The notes under the pieces were generated by a model. That model searched no databases. It was not told where the DNA came from and saw nothing but the letters and a program-made list of their open reading frames with translations. Source: an uncultured Campylobacter sp. (GTDB taxonomy: Bacteria > Campylobacterota > Campylobacteria > Campylobacterales > Campylobacteraceae). Taken from it: 6,303 nt of DNA. The first letter of the stretch is position 1; the number at the start of each line of letters is the position of its first letter. The translations under genes were made by a program, and so were the position numbers. Positions 1 through 5,172 of the stretch are shown here, piece after piece. Location of the stretch: positions 1-6,303 of the forward strand of contig CALISV010000075.1 of NCBI GenBank assembly GCA_938041615.1. Direction: 5' to 3'.

Positions 1-1021
1 TTTCTTCCATTATATCTTCCATCGTAAGAAGCCCCGCCGTGCCGCCGTATTCGTCCACGACTAGAGCGGCCGATATTTGCTGCTTGTTCATCATCACGAG
101 GATTTTAGATATCGAGAGGTTTTCGGGCACGATGACGAATTTACGCACGATACTGTCAAATTCGTGCTTTTTATTACCCAGATCGATTTGCAAGATATCT
201 CTGATATGGATCATGCCTAGTATCGCGTCCTTGCTGCCGTCGATGTATGGGTAGCGCGTGTACTTGGAGTCAAAGATCACTTTGATGTTTTCTTCGTAGC
301 TTTTTTGCTTGTTTATGCAGACCATATCGCGGCGCGGAGTCATGATCTCTTTGGCGACCGTGTCGGAGAAATCGACCGCATTTTTGATGATCTCGGTCTC
401 AAAGCTATCTAAAACGCCGCCTTTTAGGCTCTCGCCCACGATGATTTTTATCTCCTCTTCCGAGTGGGCTAGCTCGCTCTCTTTGGCGGGCTTGATGCCT
501 AAAATTTTAAGCGAAACGCCGGCTAGAAAATCAAAAGTCTTGATAAGCGGCGAGAAAACCACCCAAAATACGTGCAATGGACGCGCGATGGCGAGGACGG
601 CTTTTTCTGATTTTGCGATGGCGACGGACTTTGGTACCAGCTCGCCTAGCACCACGTGCATGAGCGTTATCAGCGTAAACGCGATTGCGAACGCAACGGT
701 ATGGACTAAGATATCGCTTAGATTAAAGTATGTTTTTAGCGGTTCCTCGATCAGCCTAGCGACCGCAGGCTCGCCGATCCAGCCAAGAGCCAATGAGCTT
801 AGCGTAATGCCTAGCTGCGTGGCGGAGAGGTAGGTGTCGAGGTTGTTTGACATATCAAGCGCGGTTTTTGCGTTTGGGACTTTGTCCTTGACAAGCTCTT
901 CTAGGCGGGTCTTGCGGACTTTGACGATGGAAAATTCTGATAAGACGAAAAAAGCGTTTAGAAATACGAAGAAAAACGCGAGAGCGATCATAAAAAGCGA
1001 GTCGGCGCTACTGGGGTGCAA
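1..1021 (-). CDS. CNNM/CorC-family (HlyC/CorC, DUF21 + CBS) membrane protein, C-terminus cut by window edge
   Basis: The frame is open from 1021 to the window edge, giving 340 codons of a protein that is usually about 430-450 residues. Residues 10-180 form the DUF21/CNNM transmembrane domain: a first helix ending in NAFFVLSEFSIVKVRK (22-37), the signature LSATQLGITLSSLALGWIGE (65-84), and HVVLGELVPKSVAI (122-135). Residues 220-340 form the CBS pair, with IMTPRRDMV (226-234), YTRYPYIDG (254-262), GMIHIRDIL (269-277) and DEYGGTAG (323-330). The C-terminal CorC/HlyC domain lies outside the window. Family members are inner-membrane proteins linked to Mg2+/Co2+ or Na+ transport; the older 'hemolysin' label is weakly founded. 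The start is TTG at 1021-1019: an in-frame TAA lies directly upstream and AAGGA (1032-1028) sits 6 nt away, better than the ATG at codon 11. Family is certain, substrate is not. Confidence 0.93.
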   Translation of the reverse strand, partial: MHPSSADSLFMIALAFFFVFLNAFFVLSEFSIVKVRKTRLEELVKDKVPNAKTALDMSNNLDTYLSATQLGITLSSLALGWIGEPAVARLIEEPLKTYFNLSDILVHTVAFAIAFTLITLMHVVLGELVPKSVAIAKSEKAVLAIARPLHVFWVVFSPLIKTFDFLAGVSLKILGIKPAKESELAHSEEEIKIIVGESLKGGVLDSFETEIIKNAVDFSDTVAKEIMTPRRDMVCINKQKSYEENIKVIFDSKYTRYPYIDGSKDAILGMIHIRDILQIDLGNKKHEFDSIVRKFVIVPENLSISKILVMMNKQQISAALVVDEYGGTAGLLTMEDIMEE

Positions 1022-1027
1022 TTAAAA

Positions 1028-1032
1028 TCCTT
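1028..1032 (-). promoter_or_regulatory. Ribosome binding site that fixes the TTG start of the CNNM/CorC gene
   Basis: AAGGA on the minus strand lies 6 nt before TTG (1021-1019). The codon immediately before that TTG is an in-frame TAA, so TTG is the first possible start. The next ATG (991-989) has no comparable Shine-Dalgarno sequence. Confidence 0.75.
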
Positions 1033-1056
1033 AAAAAATTAAAATGAAATGCGGCG

Positions 1057-1065
1057 ATTATAGCA
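1057..1065 (-). promoter_or_regulatory. Extended -10 promoter of the CNNM/CorC gene
   Basis: The minus strand reads TGCTATAAT, a perfect extended -10 box. A transcript would start near 1050, leaving a leader of about 29 nt before the TTG start. No TTGACA-like -35 is apparent, as is usual for Campylobacter sigma-70 promoters. Confidence 0.75.
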
Positions 1066-1186
1066 GAAAATCGGGAATTTTAAACTGAAAGCGCATTTTT
1101 GCCGCCCGCAGCGCGAGCGAGAGCCGCGGAGACTATTTTGCCGCGCTTTGGCGCTTTTAGCGGCGTACGCGCCCTGCTTTCCGTTT

Positions 1187-1376
1187 AAATTTGAGCGCAA
1201 ATTTGACCTCTGCGCTAAACTTGTAATACAAATATTGCTTATTTTATGCGAGCTTTGGCTCAAATTTGCGAAATTTATTTAAATTTGAGTCCAAATTTGA
1301 TGCGCCAAGACCCGCACCGCAAAAATGCTAGCGGTTAAATTTATAAAATTTAAACCAAGTTTACGCCGTCAAATTT
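1187..1376. repeat. Cluster of AAATTT words in intergenic DNA
   Basis: About nine AAATTT hexamers occur in this 190-bp stretch (starting at 1187, 1199, 1262, 1271, 1281, 1293, 1337, about 1347 and 1371). Several sit in the palindrome CAAATTTG or in CAAATTTGA. AAATTT is its own reverse complement, so the repeat has no strand. It belongs to the AAATTTGACG family seen across the window's intergenic regions. Confidence 0.7.
1360..1376 (+). repeat. 17-bp dispersed repeat, copy 1
   Basis: TTTACGCCGTCAAATTT occurs here and again, identical, at 3706-3722. Both copies are in intergenic DNA and contain the reverse complement of AAATTTGACG. Neither is part of a visible hairpin or mobile element. Confidence 0.7.
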
Positions 1377-1404
1377 GTCCGCCGAATTTATAAATGCAAA
1401 AATC

Positions 1405-1617
1405 CTAAAACTGCGGTTTGCCGCCGTTTGCCTTCGCGCCGTTTACGAAGTCGATCGCTATCTTTTGGCAGGCCTTTTTGTCCTTTTTCTCAAGGCACAA
1501 AGTCTCAAGCTCATCGCGGCTCATACCTTTGTAATCAGCCACCGTTTTGGTCGTCCCGCCCATATAAAGCCACGCAAGAAAACCCAAAATAAACAGGATA
1601 AAAATTAGTCTCGCCAC
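1405..1617 (-). CDS. Small single-pass membrane protein of unknown function (70 aa)
   Basis: The start is GTG at 1617-1615, with AAGGAG (1628-1623) 5 nt upstream. An in-frame TAA (1638-1636) leaves no other plausible start. Residues 3-20 are one hydrophobic helix (LIFILFILGFLAWLYMGG), followed by a short charged soluble part. The segment MSRDELETLCLEKKDKKACQ (32-51) looks like a helical hairpin with cysteines C41 and C50; the charges do not fix the topology clearly. I do not recognise a family. The strong ribosome site, GTG start and ordinary composition argue for a real gene. It ends 383 bp before the CNNM/CorC gene on the same strand, too far for a tight operon, and follows the DUF411 terminator, so it is probably transcribed alone. 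Confidence 0.75.
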   Translation of the reverse strand: MARLIFILFILGFLAWLYMGGTTKTVADYKGMSRDELETLCLEKKDKKACQKIAIDFVNGAKANGGKPQF

Positions 1618-1643
1618 GCCCGCTCCTTTGTAAATTTATCTTA

Positions 1644-1649
1644 ATGATA
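1644..1649 (-). promoter_or_regulatory. Possible -10 box for the 70-aa membrane protein
   Basis: The minus strand reads TATCAT, preceded by TG without the usual one-base spacer, about 27 nt before the GTG start. It lies downstream of the DUF411 terminator, where a promoter for this gene would be expected. The match to TATAAT is imperfect. Confidence 0.35.
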
Positions 1650-1714
1650 CAGCGGCGGCGGTTAAATTTGGCTTGATTTTGCGCTAAATTTGACGAGGTT
1701 CGGCGCTTAAATTT

Positions 1715-1748
1715 AAAAAATAGTCTCGCGGTAAAAATCGCCGCGAAA
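1715..1748 (-). terminator. Intrinsic terminator after the DUF411 gene
   Basis: On the minus strand TTTCGCGG (1748-1741) pairs with CCGCGAGA (1731-1724), an 8-bp stem with one G-U pair and a 9-nt loop. It is followed by CTA and six T residues (1720-1715). It begins 53 nt past the DUF411 stop codon. The stem, loop size and T-tract fit a Rho-independent terminator in this direction only. Confidence 0.78.
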
Positions 1749-1801
1749 CCCGGTAAAACGATGGCCGCGGCGTTGATAAATTTTACGCCGAACTCGCTAA
1801 A

Positions 1802-2257
1802 TTATTTTACCTTTTTGCCGTTTTTATAGCTGGCAAAAATTTCGCTCGTGCCATCCTTTTTAAACGCAATCACATCGTAGTCCTCGACGATGCCGCCCTG
1901 CTCCATGCCGGGGCTTCCCAGCGGCATGCCGGGCACCGAGATGCCCACTACGTCGGCCGGTTTGGCGGCTAAAAGCGCCTTTATCTCTTCAGCCGGCACG
2001 TGCCCCTCTATAGCGTAACCTCCGACTATACCGGTGTGGCAGCTAGATAGCTCCGGCGGAACGCCGTATTTGTTTTTCGTTTCGATTATCGCGTTTGTTT
2101 TGTGTTCTACGATCTCAAAGCCGCTTTTTTTCATTATCTCGCCCCACTTTCCGCAACAACCGCAGTCCGGGCTTTTATAAACTTCGATCGTCTCGCCTCC
2201 CAGAGCCGCCGACGCAAGCGCCGTAAGTAGCGCAAATCCCAAAATAGCCTTTTTCAT
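1802..2257 (-). CDS. Secreted DUF411-family metal-binding-type protein
   Basis: From the preferred start the protein has 151 residues. Residues 1-21 are a signal peptide (KK, then a hydrophobic core ending ASAALGG). The mature part matches DUF411: YKSPDCGCCGKW (27-38) with the C32, C34, C35 cluster; SCHTGIVGGYAIEGHVPA (72-89) with C73, H74 and H86; and the methionine-bearing loop PGMPLGSPGM (109-118). DUF411 proteins are thioredoxin-like periplasmic proteins often found with copper or heavy-metal genes; binding here is inferred from the Cys/His/Met set. The start is ATG at 2257 rather than 2263: AAAGGA (2268-2263) overlaps the upstream ATG and is 5 nt from the second. The gene is divergent from the SbmA-like transporter and has its own promoter and terminator. 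Confidence 0.9.
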   Translation of the reverse strand: MKKAILGFALLTALASAALGGETIEVYKSPDCGCCGKWGEIMKKSGFEIVEHKTNAIIETKNKYGVPPELSSCHTGIVGGYAIEGHVPAEEIKALLAAKPADVVGISVPGMPLGSPGMEQGGIVEDYDVIAFKKDGTSEIFASYKNGKKVK

Positions 2258-2262
2258 TTTCA

Positions 2263-2268
2263 TCCTTT
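2263..2268 (-). promoter_or_regulatory. Ribosome binding site that decides the DUF411 start
   Basis: AAAGGA overlaps the first in-frame ATG (2263-2261), so that codon cannot be served by this site. The next ATG (2257-2255) lies 5 nt downstream and leads straight into MKKAILGF, a typical signal-peptide beginning. Confidence 0.7.
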
Positions 2269-2284
2269 GTAAAAAATTCGCCGG

Positions 2285-2290
2285 ATTTTA
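2285..2290 (-). promoter_or_regulatory. Likely -10 box of the DUF411 gene
   Basis: TAAAAT on the minus strand lies 27 nt before the chosen ATG, giving a leader of about 20 nt. No clear -35 is visible. The CGCATAA direct repeats lie just upstream of it. Confidence 0.5.
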
Positions 2291-2298
2291 ACGTAATA

Positions 2299-2325
2299 CG
2301 CATAACAGTAATCTAACGCGCATAA
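2299..2325 (+). repeat. Direct repeat CGCATAA in the divergent promoter region
   Basis: CGCATAA occurs at 2299-2305 and 2319-2325, exactly 20 bp apart. Each is preceded by GTAAT (2293-2297 and 2308-2312). The pair lies between the two divergent -10 boxes, where an operator for a DNA-binding regulator would be expected. No regulator is encoded nearby; the operator role is inference. Confidence 0.35.
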
Positions 2326-2339
2326 ATTTAGCGGGGTTT

Positions 2340-2348
2340 TGCTATACT
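2340..2348 (+). promoter_or_regulatory. Extended -10 promoter of the SbmA-like gene
   Basis: TGCTATACT is an extended -10 with one mismatch to TATAAT. Transcription would start near 2355, giving a leader of about 27 nt. AAAGG (2370-2374) then serves the ATG at 2382 with 7-nt spacing. Confidence 0.7.
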
Positions 2349-2381
2349 TTGCGACTAAATCTCAAATTTAAAGGCAAATAG

Positions 2382-3455
2382 ATGTTTTCGTCGTTTTTCG
2401 CGAGCAAAAAATGGGTGCAGTGGGCGCACCTGGGCGTGATATTGATACTAGCTCTTACCTACGCGCAGGTGCAGCTAACGGTAGCGATAAACGAGTGGTA
2501 CAAGGGCTTTTACGATATATTGCAAGACGTCAAAAACCACACGGTGGGGGACTTTTGGACGGCGATCGAGATTTTTGCCGCGCTAGCGTTTCCTTTCGTG
2601 CTACTGGGTACGGCGATATCGTATTTTACGCGCGTTTGGACGTTTAGGTGGCGAGAGGCTATGACCTTTAGCTATATCGCCTACTGGAAAAAGACGCCGC
2701 GCGATGTCGAGGGCAGCTCGCAGCGTATCCAGGAGGACATCTACCGCTTCGCCAAAATAGTCGAGGACTTAGGCGTTACGGTAGTAGACGCGGTTATGAC
2801 GCTAGCGGCTTTCGTTCCTATACTCTGGATTCTTAGCGCGCAGATAAAAGTGCCCTTTATGGAGGGCGTCGCGGGTTCGCTCGTGTGGATCGCGGTAGCT
2901 ACCAGCGCCGGAGGCCTCGTCGTATCATGGTTTGTAGGTATCAAGCTACCCGGCCTTGAGTACAACAACCAAAAAGTCGAAGCCGCATTTAGAAAAGAGC
3001 TCGTCTACGCCGAGGACGACAAGCAAAACTACGGCGATACGCGCAAACTAGAAGAGCTTTTTAAAAAGATAAAATTTAACTTCGGCAGGCTCTTTTTGCA
3101 CTATGGATATTTCGACGTTTGGAAATACTTTTTCTCGCAAAGTATGATCATCGTCCCGCTCATAGCCCTAGGCCCTAGCGTGCTAACGGGCGCGATAACG
3201 CTAGGCGTGATGATGCAAGTCGTAAACGCCTTTTCCAAGGTGCGCGAGAGTTTGTCGATATTTATAAGAAACTGGACGACCATCACCGAGCTACGCTCCA
3301 TCCACAAGCGTTTGAAAGAATTTGAAACAAATATCGGCTACAAAGGCACGAAAAACGAGAACAACGAGGGGCTGGGGCTTGATATTTTCGCCTACTGGGC
3401 GATCACGATCGCAGCCTTTGCGATATATTTAAAGCTAATGGAATTTAGCATGTAA
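2382..3455 (+). CDS. sbmA: SbmA/BacA-family peptide transporter
   Basis: This 357-residue polytopic inner-membrane protein matches the SbmA/BacA family, proton-driven importers of antimicrobial peptides such as microcin B17 and Bac7 in enterobacteria. Diagnostic segments are INEWYKGFYDILQ (36-48), FRWREAM (88-94), EGSSQRIQEDIYRFA (110-124), GIKLPGLEYNNQKVEAAFRK (186-205), ELVYAEDD (206-213) and ITLGVMMQVVNAFSKVRESL at about 272-291. There is no ATP-binding cassette, as in this family. Hydrophobic stretches lie near 15-35, 62-82, 132-152, 163-185, 252-282 and 333-352. It is shorter than E. coli SbmA (406 aa): from recall, about 80 N-terminal residues with the first membrane helix are missing, while a hydrophobic tail after residue 330 appears extra. 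The start has a good AAAGG site. Family is sure, substrate unknown. Confidence 0.9.
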   Translation: MFSSFFASKKWVQWAHLGVILILALTYAQVQLTVAINEWYKGFYDILQDVKNHTVGDFWTAIEIFAALAFPFVLLGTAISYFTRVWTFRWREAMTFSYIAYWKKTPRDVEGSSQRIQEDIYRFAKIVEDLGVTVVDAVMTLAAFVPILWILSAQIKVPFMEGVAGSLVWIAVATSAGGLVVSWFVGIKLPGLEYNNQKVEAAFRKELVYAEDDKQNYGDTRKLEELFKKIKFNFGRLFLHYGYFDVWKYFFSQSMIIVPLIALGPSVLTGAITLGVMMQVVNAFSKVRESLSIFIRNWTTITELRSIHKRLKEFETNIGYKGTKNENNEGLGLDIFAYWAITIAAFAIYLKLMEFSM

Positions 3456-3504
3456 ACCGCGGCGTATACTAGCGGCCGCTCAAATTTAGCTTTGACTCGG
3501 ACGT

Positions 3505-3764
3505 AAATTTGACGGCTCGCTCGGCTGAAAATTCGGCAAATTTAACAAACTCGCGGCTTTTTTTAAATTTGACGCCTTGCGGGCGGCGATCAAATTCGAG
3601 CTTGCGAGTCGCGTCCCAGCCGCCTAAACCAAGCTGGTAAAATTTGCCGAATTTGACCCGAATACTCAAAATGCGGATCCGTTTAAACCAGCCCAAACGG
3701 AGCAATTTACGCCGTCAAATTTCAAAAACGCAAATTTACCCGCCGTTTCTTTACAAATTTGACG
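3505..3764. repeat. AAATTTGACG decamer cluster
   Basis: Copies lie at 3505-3514, 3565-3574 and 3755-3764 on the plus strand and at 3713-3722 on the minus strand (CGTCAAATTT). Further copies in the window are at 1686-1695, 5030-5039 and 6141-6150 (plus) and 1367-1376 and 5325-5334 (minus). Only the 5325 copy is inside a gene (murI). Spacing is irregular, so this is a dispersed word rather than a tandem array. Confidence 0.8.
3706..3722 (+). repeat. 17-bp dispersed repeat, copy 2
   Basis: This is an identical copy of TTTACGCCGTCAAATTT at 1360-1376, about 2.3 kb away and again in intergenic DNA. The flanks differ, which suggests a dispersed word rather than a duplicated segment. Confidence 0.7.
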
Positions 3765-3816
3765 CCGTTAAGCCAAATTTAAACGCCTATTTACGAATTT
3801 ATAGCTGTTTTAGCGG

Positions 3817-3822
3817 TATAAT
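3817..3822 (+). promoter_or_regulatory. -10 promoter box of the M48 protease gene
   Basis: A perfect TATAAT lies 27 nt before the ATG, so the transcript would start near 3829. AAAGGA (3837-3842) follows, 6 nt from the start codon. Confidence 0.7.
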
Positions 3823-3848
3823 CGCCAAAATCTCGCAAAGGATGAAAA

Positions 3849-4658
3849 ATGACGATAAGAAAAATTATTTTGCTCGCCGTGTTTACCGCGACGATGCTAA
3901 CGGGCTGCTTCACCAGCTCGACTAGCGGCGGAGCTCTGGGCGAAAACAGACGCCAGATGTTTCTAGTCGGCGAACAGGAGATGAACGAGGCCGCGGCCAA
4001 AGCCTACGTAGAGACGCTTAGCGGCGCGCGCAAAAAAGGCGCGCTAAACATCGATCCCGTGATGACAAAAAGAGTGCAAGACGTCGCCAAGCGGCTCATC
4101 GCGCAGGTCGGAGCATTTAGAGAGGACGCGCTCAAGTGGAAATGGGAAGTAAACGTGATCGACGAAAACACGATAAACGCGTGGTGTATGCCTGGCGGCC
4201 GCATCGTCGTTTATAGCGGCATCATCAAAAATCTCTCGCTCACAAACGGCGAGCTAGCCGCCGTCATGGGGCACGAGATCGCGCACGCGCTGCGCGAGCA
4301 TAGCCGCGAGCAGGCCAGCACGGATATGCTCAAAAACGTTGGCATTTTCGCCGTTTCGCAGGCTGCAGGACTGGGCGATCTAGCTACCGGCGCCATAAAT
4401 ATGGCCGCTCAGTACACCATCTCGCTGCCGTTTTCTCGCTCCCACGAGCGCGAGGCCGACCACATCGGTACGGAGCTCATGGCGCGCGCGGGCTACGATC
4501 CTAAAGAGGCGGTAAACGTCTGGGTAAAAATGTCCAAAAAAAGCGGCGGTAGCGTGCCCGAGATACTAAGCACCCACCCCTCAAACGAGAGCCGTATAGC
4601 CGATCTACGCGAGGTTGCGGCAAAGCTAGAGCCAGTATATCTGCAAGCCAAAAAGTAA
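3849..4658 (+). CDS. M48-family zinc metalloprotease lipoprotein (LoiP/YcaL-like)
   Basis: This 269-residue protein begins with a lipoprotein signal peptide: K5, a hydrophobic core, and lipobox LTGC (17-20), with C20 as the acylated residue. The catalytic core is M48: GHEIAHALREH with HExxH at 142-146 (zinc ligands H142 and H146, catalytic E143), the third ligand region FSRSHEREADHIG (195-207; E200 by family analogy, D204 conserved), and THPSNESRI (242-250), whose H243 matches the fourth conserved histidine of BepA-type enzymes. INAWCMPGGRIVVYSGI (109-125) is the usual strand before the active site. There is no TPR tail as in BepA, so LoiP/YcaL is the closer model, around 250 residues. The likely role is cleavage of misfolded envelope proteins from a lipid-anchored position. 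All catalytic residues are present. Confidence 0.93.
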   Translation: MTIRKIILLAVFTATMLTGCFTSSTSGGALGENRRQMFLVGEQEMNEAAAKAYVETLSGARKKGALNIDPVMTKRVQDVAKRLIAQVGAFREDALKWKWEVNVIDENTINAWCMPGGRIVVYSGIIKNLSLTNGELAAVMGHEIAHALREHSREQASTDMLKNVGIFAVSQAAGLGDLATGAINMAAQYTISLPFSRSHEREADHIGTELMARAGYDPKEAVNVWVKMSKKSGGSVPEILSTHPSNESRIADLREVAAKLEPVYLQAKK

Positions 4659-4683
4659 AATTTAGCTTGCCTAGCGGCTCTTT

Positions 4684-4737
4684 AAACGCTTGCGACTAGC
4701 TTGTTTAAGGCAGCAGGCGAGCGTTTTAATATATTTT
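4684..4737 (+). terminator. Probable terminator of the M48 protease gene
   Basis: AAACGCTTGC (4684-4693) pairs with GCGAGCGTTT (4717-4726) over 10 bp with one G-U pair, leaving a 23-nt loop. The 3' side continues as TAATATATTTT, a broken T-tract. It starts 25 nt after the stop codon. The large loop and interrupted tract make it weaker than the DUF411 terminator. Confidence 0.5.
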
Positions 4738-4784
4738 ACGAACCGCAAAATCCGCCGAGTGCTAAATTTAAACGATTAGATTTT

Positions 4785-4837
4785 AAATTTACCGCTTTAG
4801 CTTCGGCTTTTTGATTTGCTTTAAAAGCGGCAAATTT
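4785..4837. repeat. 14-bp imperfect inverted repeat with AAATTT arms
   Basis: AAATTTACCGCTTT (4785-4798) is the inverse of AAAGCGGCAAATTT (4824-4837) with one mismatch (A4791 against C4831). The 25-nt spacer holds a small C(TTCG)G tetraloop hairpin (4799-4808) followed by five T residues in all (4808-4812). A T-rich run follows the right arm on the plus strand. It could be a second terminator for the M48 gene or a structured RNA element. Confidence 0.5.
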
Positions 4838-5172
4838 ATTTTTACTTATGATTTTTGCTTTAGTCTTATTTTTGGTCGTCTAATTTGCTAGTAATTTTAT
4901 AAATTTGCGTCGAATTTGTCCGCACATGCGAATAGTTGGCGTTAAATTTACGATTGCCGTCTATGTCAAATTTGCTTTATGCGATTTTGGTTTGCACAAA
5001 ACCCTGCATCAAAGTCGCTCCGTCGGCGAAAATTTGACGCGCTCATTTTACTTTGCCGTGCTGCTTTTGCTTGCGTCGCATGGACGATTTTTTCTTTGCT
5101 GTTCTAGCCAAATTTAACAACCTGCACCAATTTTATAGTATATTTGCGCCGTTAAACGCCGTAAATATATCG

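Larger units (their letters stand above)
1022..1404. other. Intergenic region, 383 bp, no convincing gene
   Basis: This stretch separates two minus-strand genes. It holds the CNNM/CorC promoter and ribosome site (1028-1065), a GC-rich patch at about 1085-1180 with several short inverted repeats (for example GGCGC 1150-1154 with GCGCC 1169-1173), and a run of AAATTT words from 1187 to 1376. A small inverted repeat, ACCGC (1316-1320) with GCGGT (1331-1335), has no T-tract on either side. A 74-codon minus-strand reading frame at 1039-1263 resembles nothing and runs over the promoter, so I do not call it. Confidence 0.6.
3456..3848. other. Intergenic region, 393 bp, rich in AAATTTGACG repeats
   Basis: This gap lies between two plus-strand genes. 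It contains about nine AAATTT words (3482-3780), four of the window's nine AAATTTGACG decamers, the second 17-bp repeat copy, and a 10-bp palindrome AGCGGCCGCT (3471-3480). I see no stem with a T-tract that would end the SbmA-like transcript. Its 3' end carries the M48 gene's promoter. A 78-codon minus-strand frame (3469-3705) translates the repeats into recurring VKF and KF motifs and is not a gene. Confidence 0.65.
4659..5172. other. 514-bp gene-free region between convergent genes
   Basis: Apart from the terminator-like hairpin (4684-4726) and the inverted repeat at 4785-4837, I find nothing firm here. The DNA is AT-rich with scattered AAATTT and one AAATTTGACG (5030-5039). A 70-codon plus-strand frame from TTG at 4905 to 5117 has no ribosome site, no recognisable motif and a cysteine-rich, Campylobacter-atypical translation, so I do not call it. 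I see no terminator for murI near 5173. No tRNA or rRNA pattern was found. Confidence 0.6.

Noticed and set aside
309..833. 174-codon plus-strand open frame, with companions at 39-254 and 834-1025
   Set aside because: They lie antisense to the clearly recognisable CNNM/CorC coding region and have no family motifs.
1039..1263. 74-codon minus-strand frame upstream of the CNNM/CorC gene
   Set aside because: It has no ribosome site, an unnatural composition, and it overlaps the extended -10 promoter at 1057-1065.
1316..1335. ACCGC/GCGGT hairpin as a terminator for the 70-aa protein gene
   Set aside because: Only 5 bp of stem with a 10-nt loop and no T-tract on the minus strand.
1375..1608. 77-codon plus-strand frame
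   Set aside because: It is antisense to the 70-aa membrane protein, which has the better start signals.
3471..3480. Palindrome AGCGGCCGCT after the SbmA-like gene as a terminator
   Set aside because: A perfect palindrome with no usable loop and no following T-tract; more likely a chance GC-rich palindrome.
3469..3705. 78-codon minus-strand frame with recurring VKF/KF motifs
   Set aside because: The recurring motif is just the translation of the AAATTTGAC repeats; there is no ribosome site.
1187..3780. AAATTT clusters as a CRISPR array or an origin with DnaA boxes
   Set aside because: Spacing is irregular, there are no uniform repeats and spacers, no DnaA-box-like TTATCCACA words, and no neighbouring cas or dnaA gene.
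3644..3925. 93-codon plus-strand frame running into the M48 gene
   Set aside because: It crosses repeat DNA, the TATAAT box and the M48 start in another frame; the M48 frame has lipobox and HExxH.
4905..5117. 70-codon plus-strand frame with a hydrophobic patch
   Set aside because: TTG start without a Shine-Dalgarno sequence, no motif, and AAATTT words read as codons. A real small gene cannot be fully excluded.
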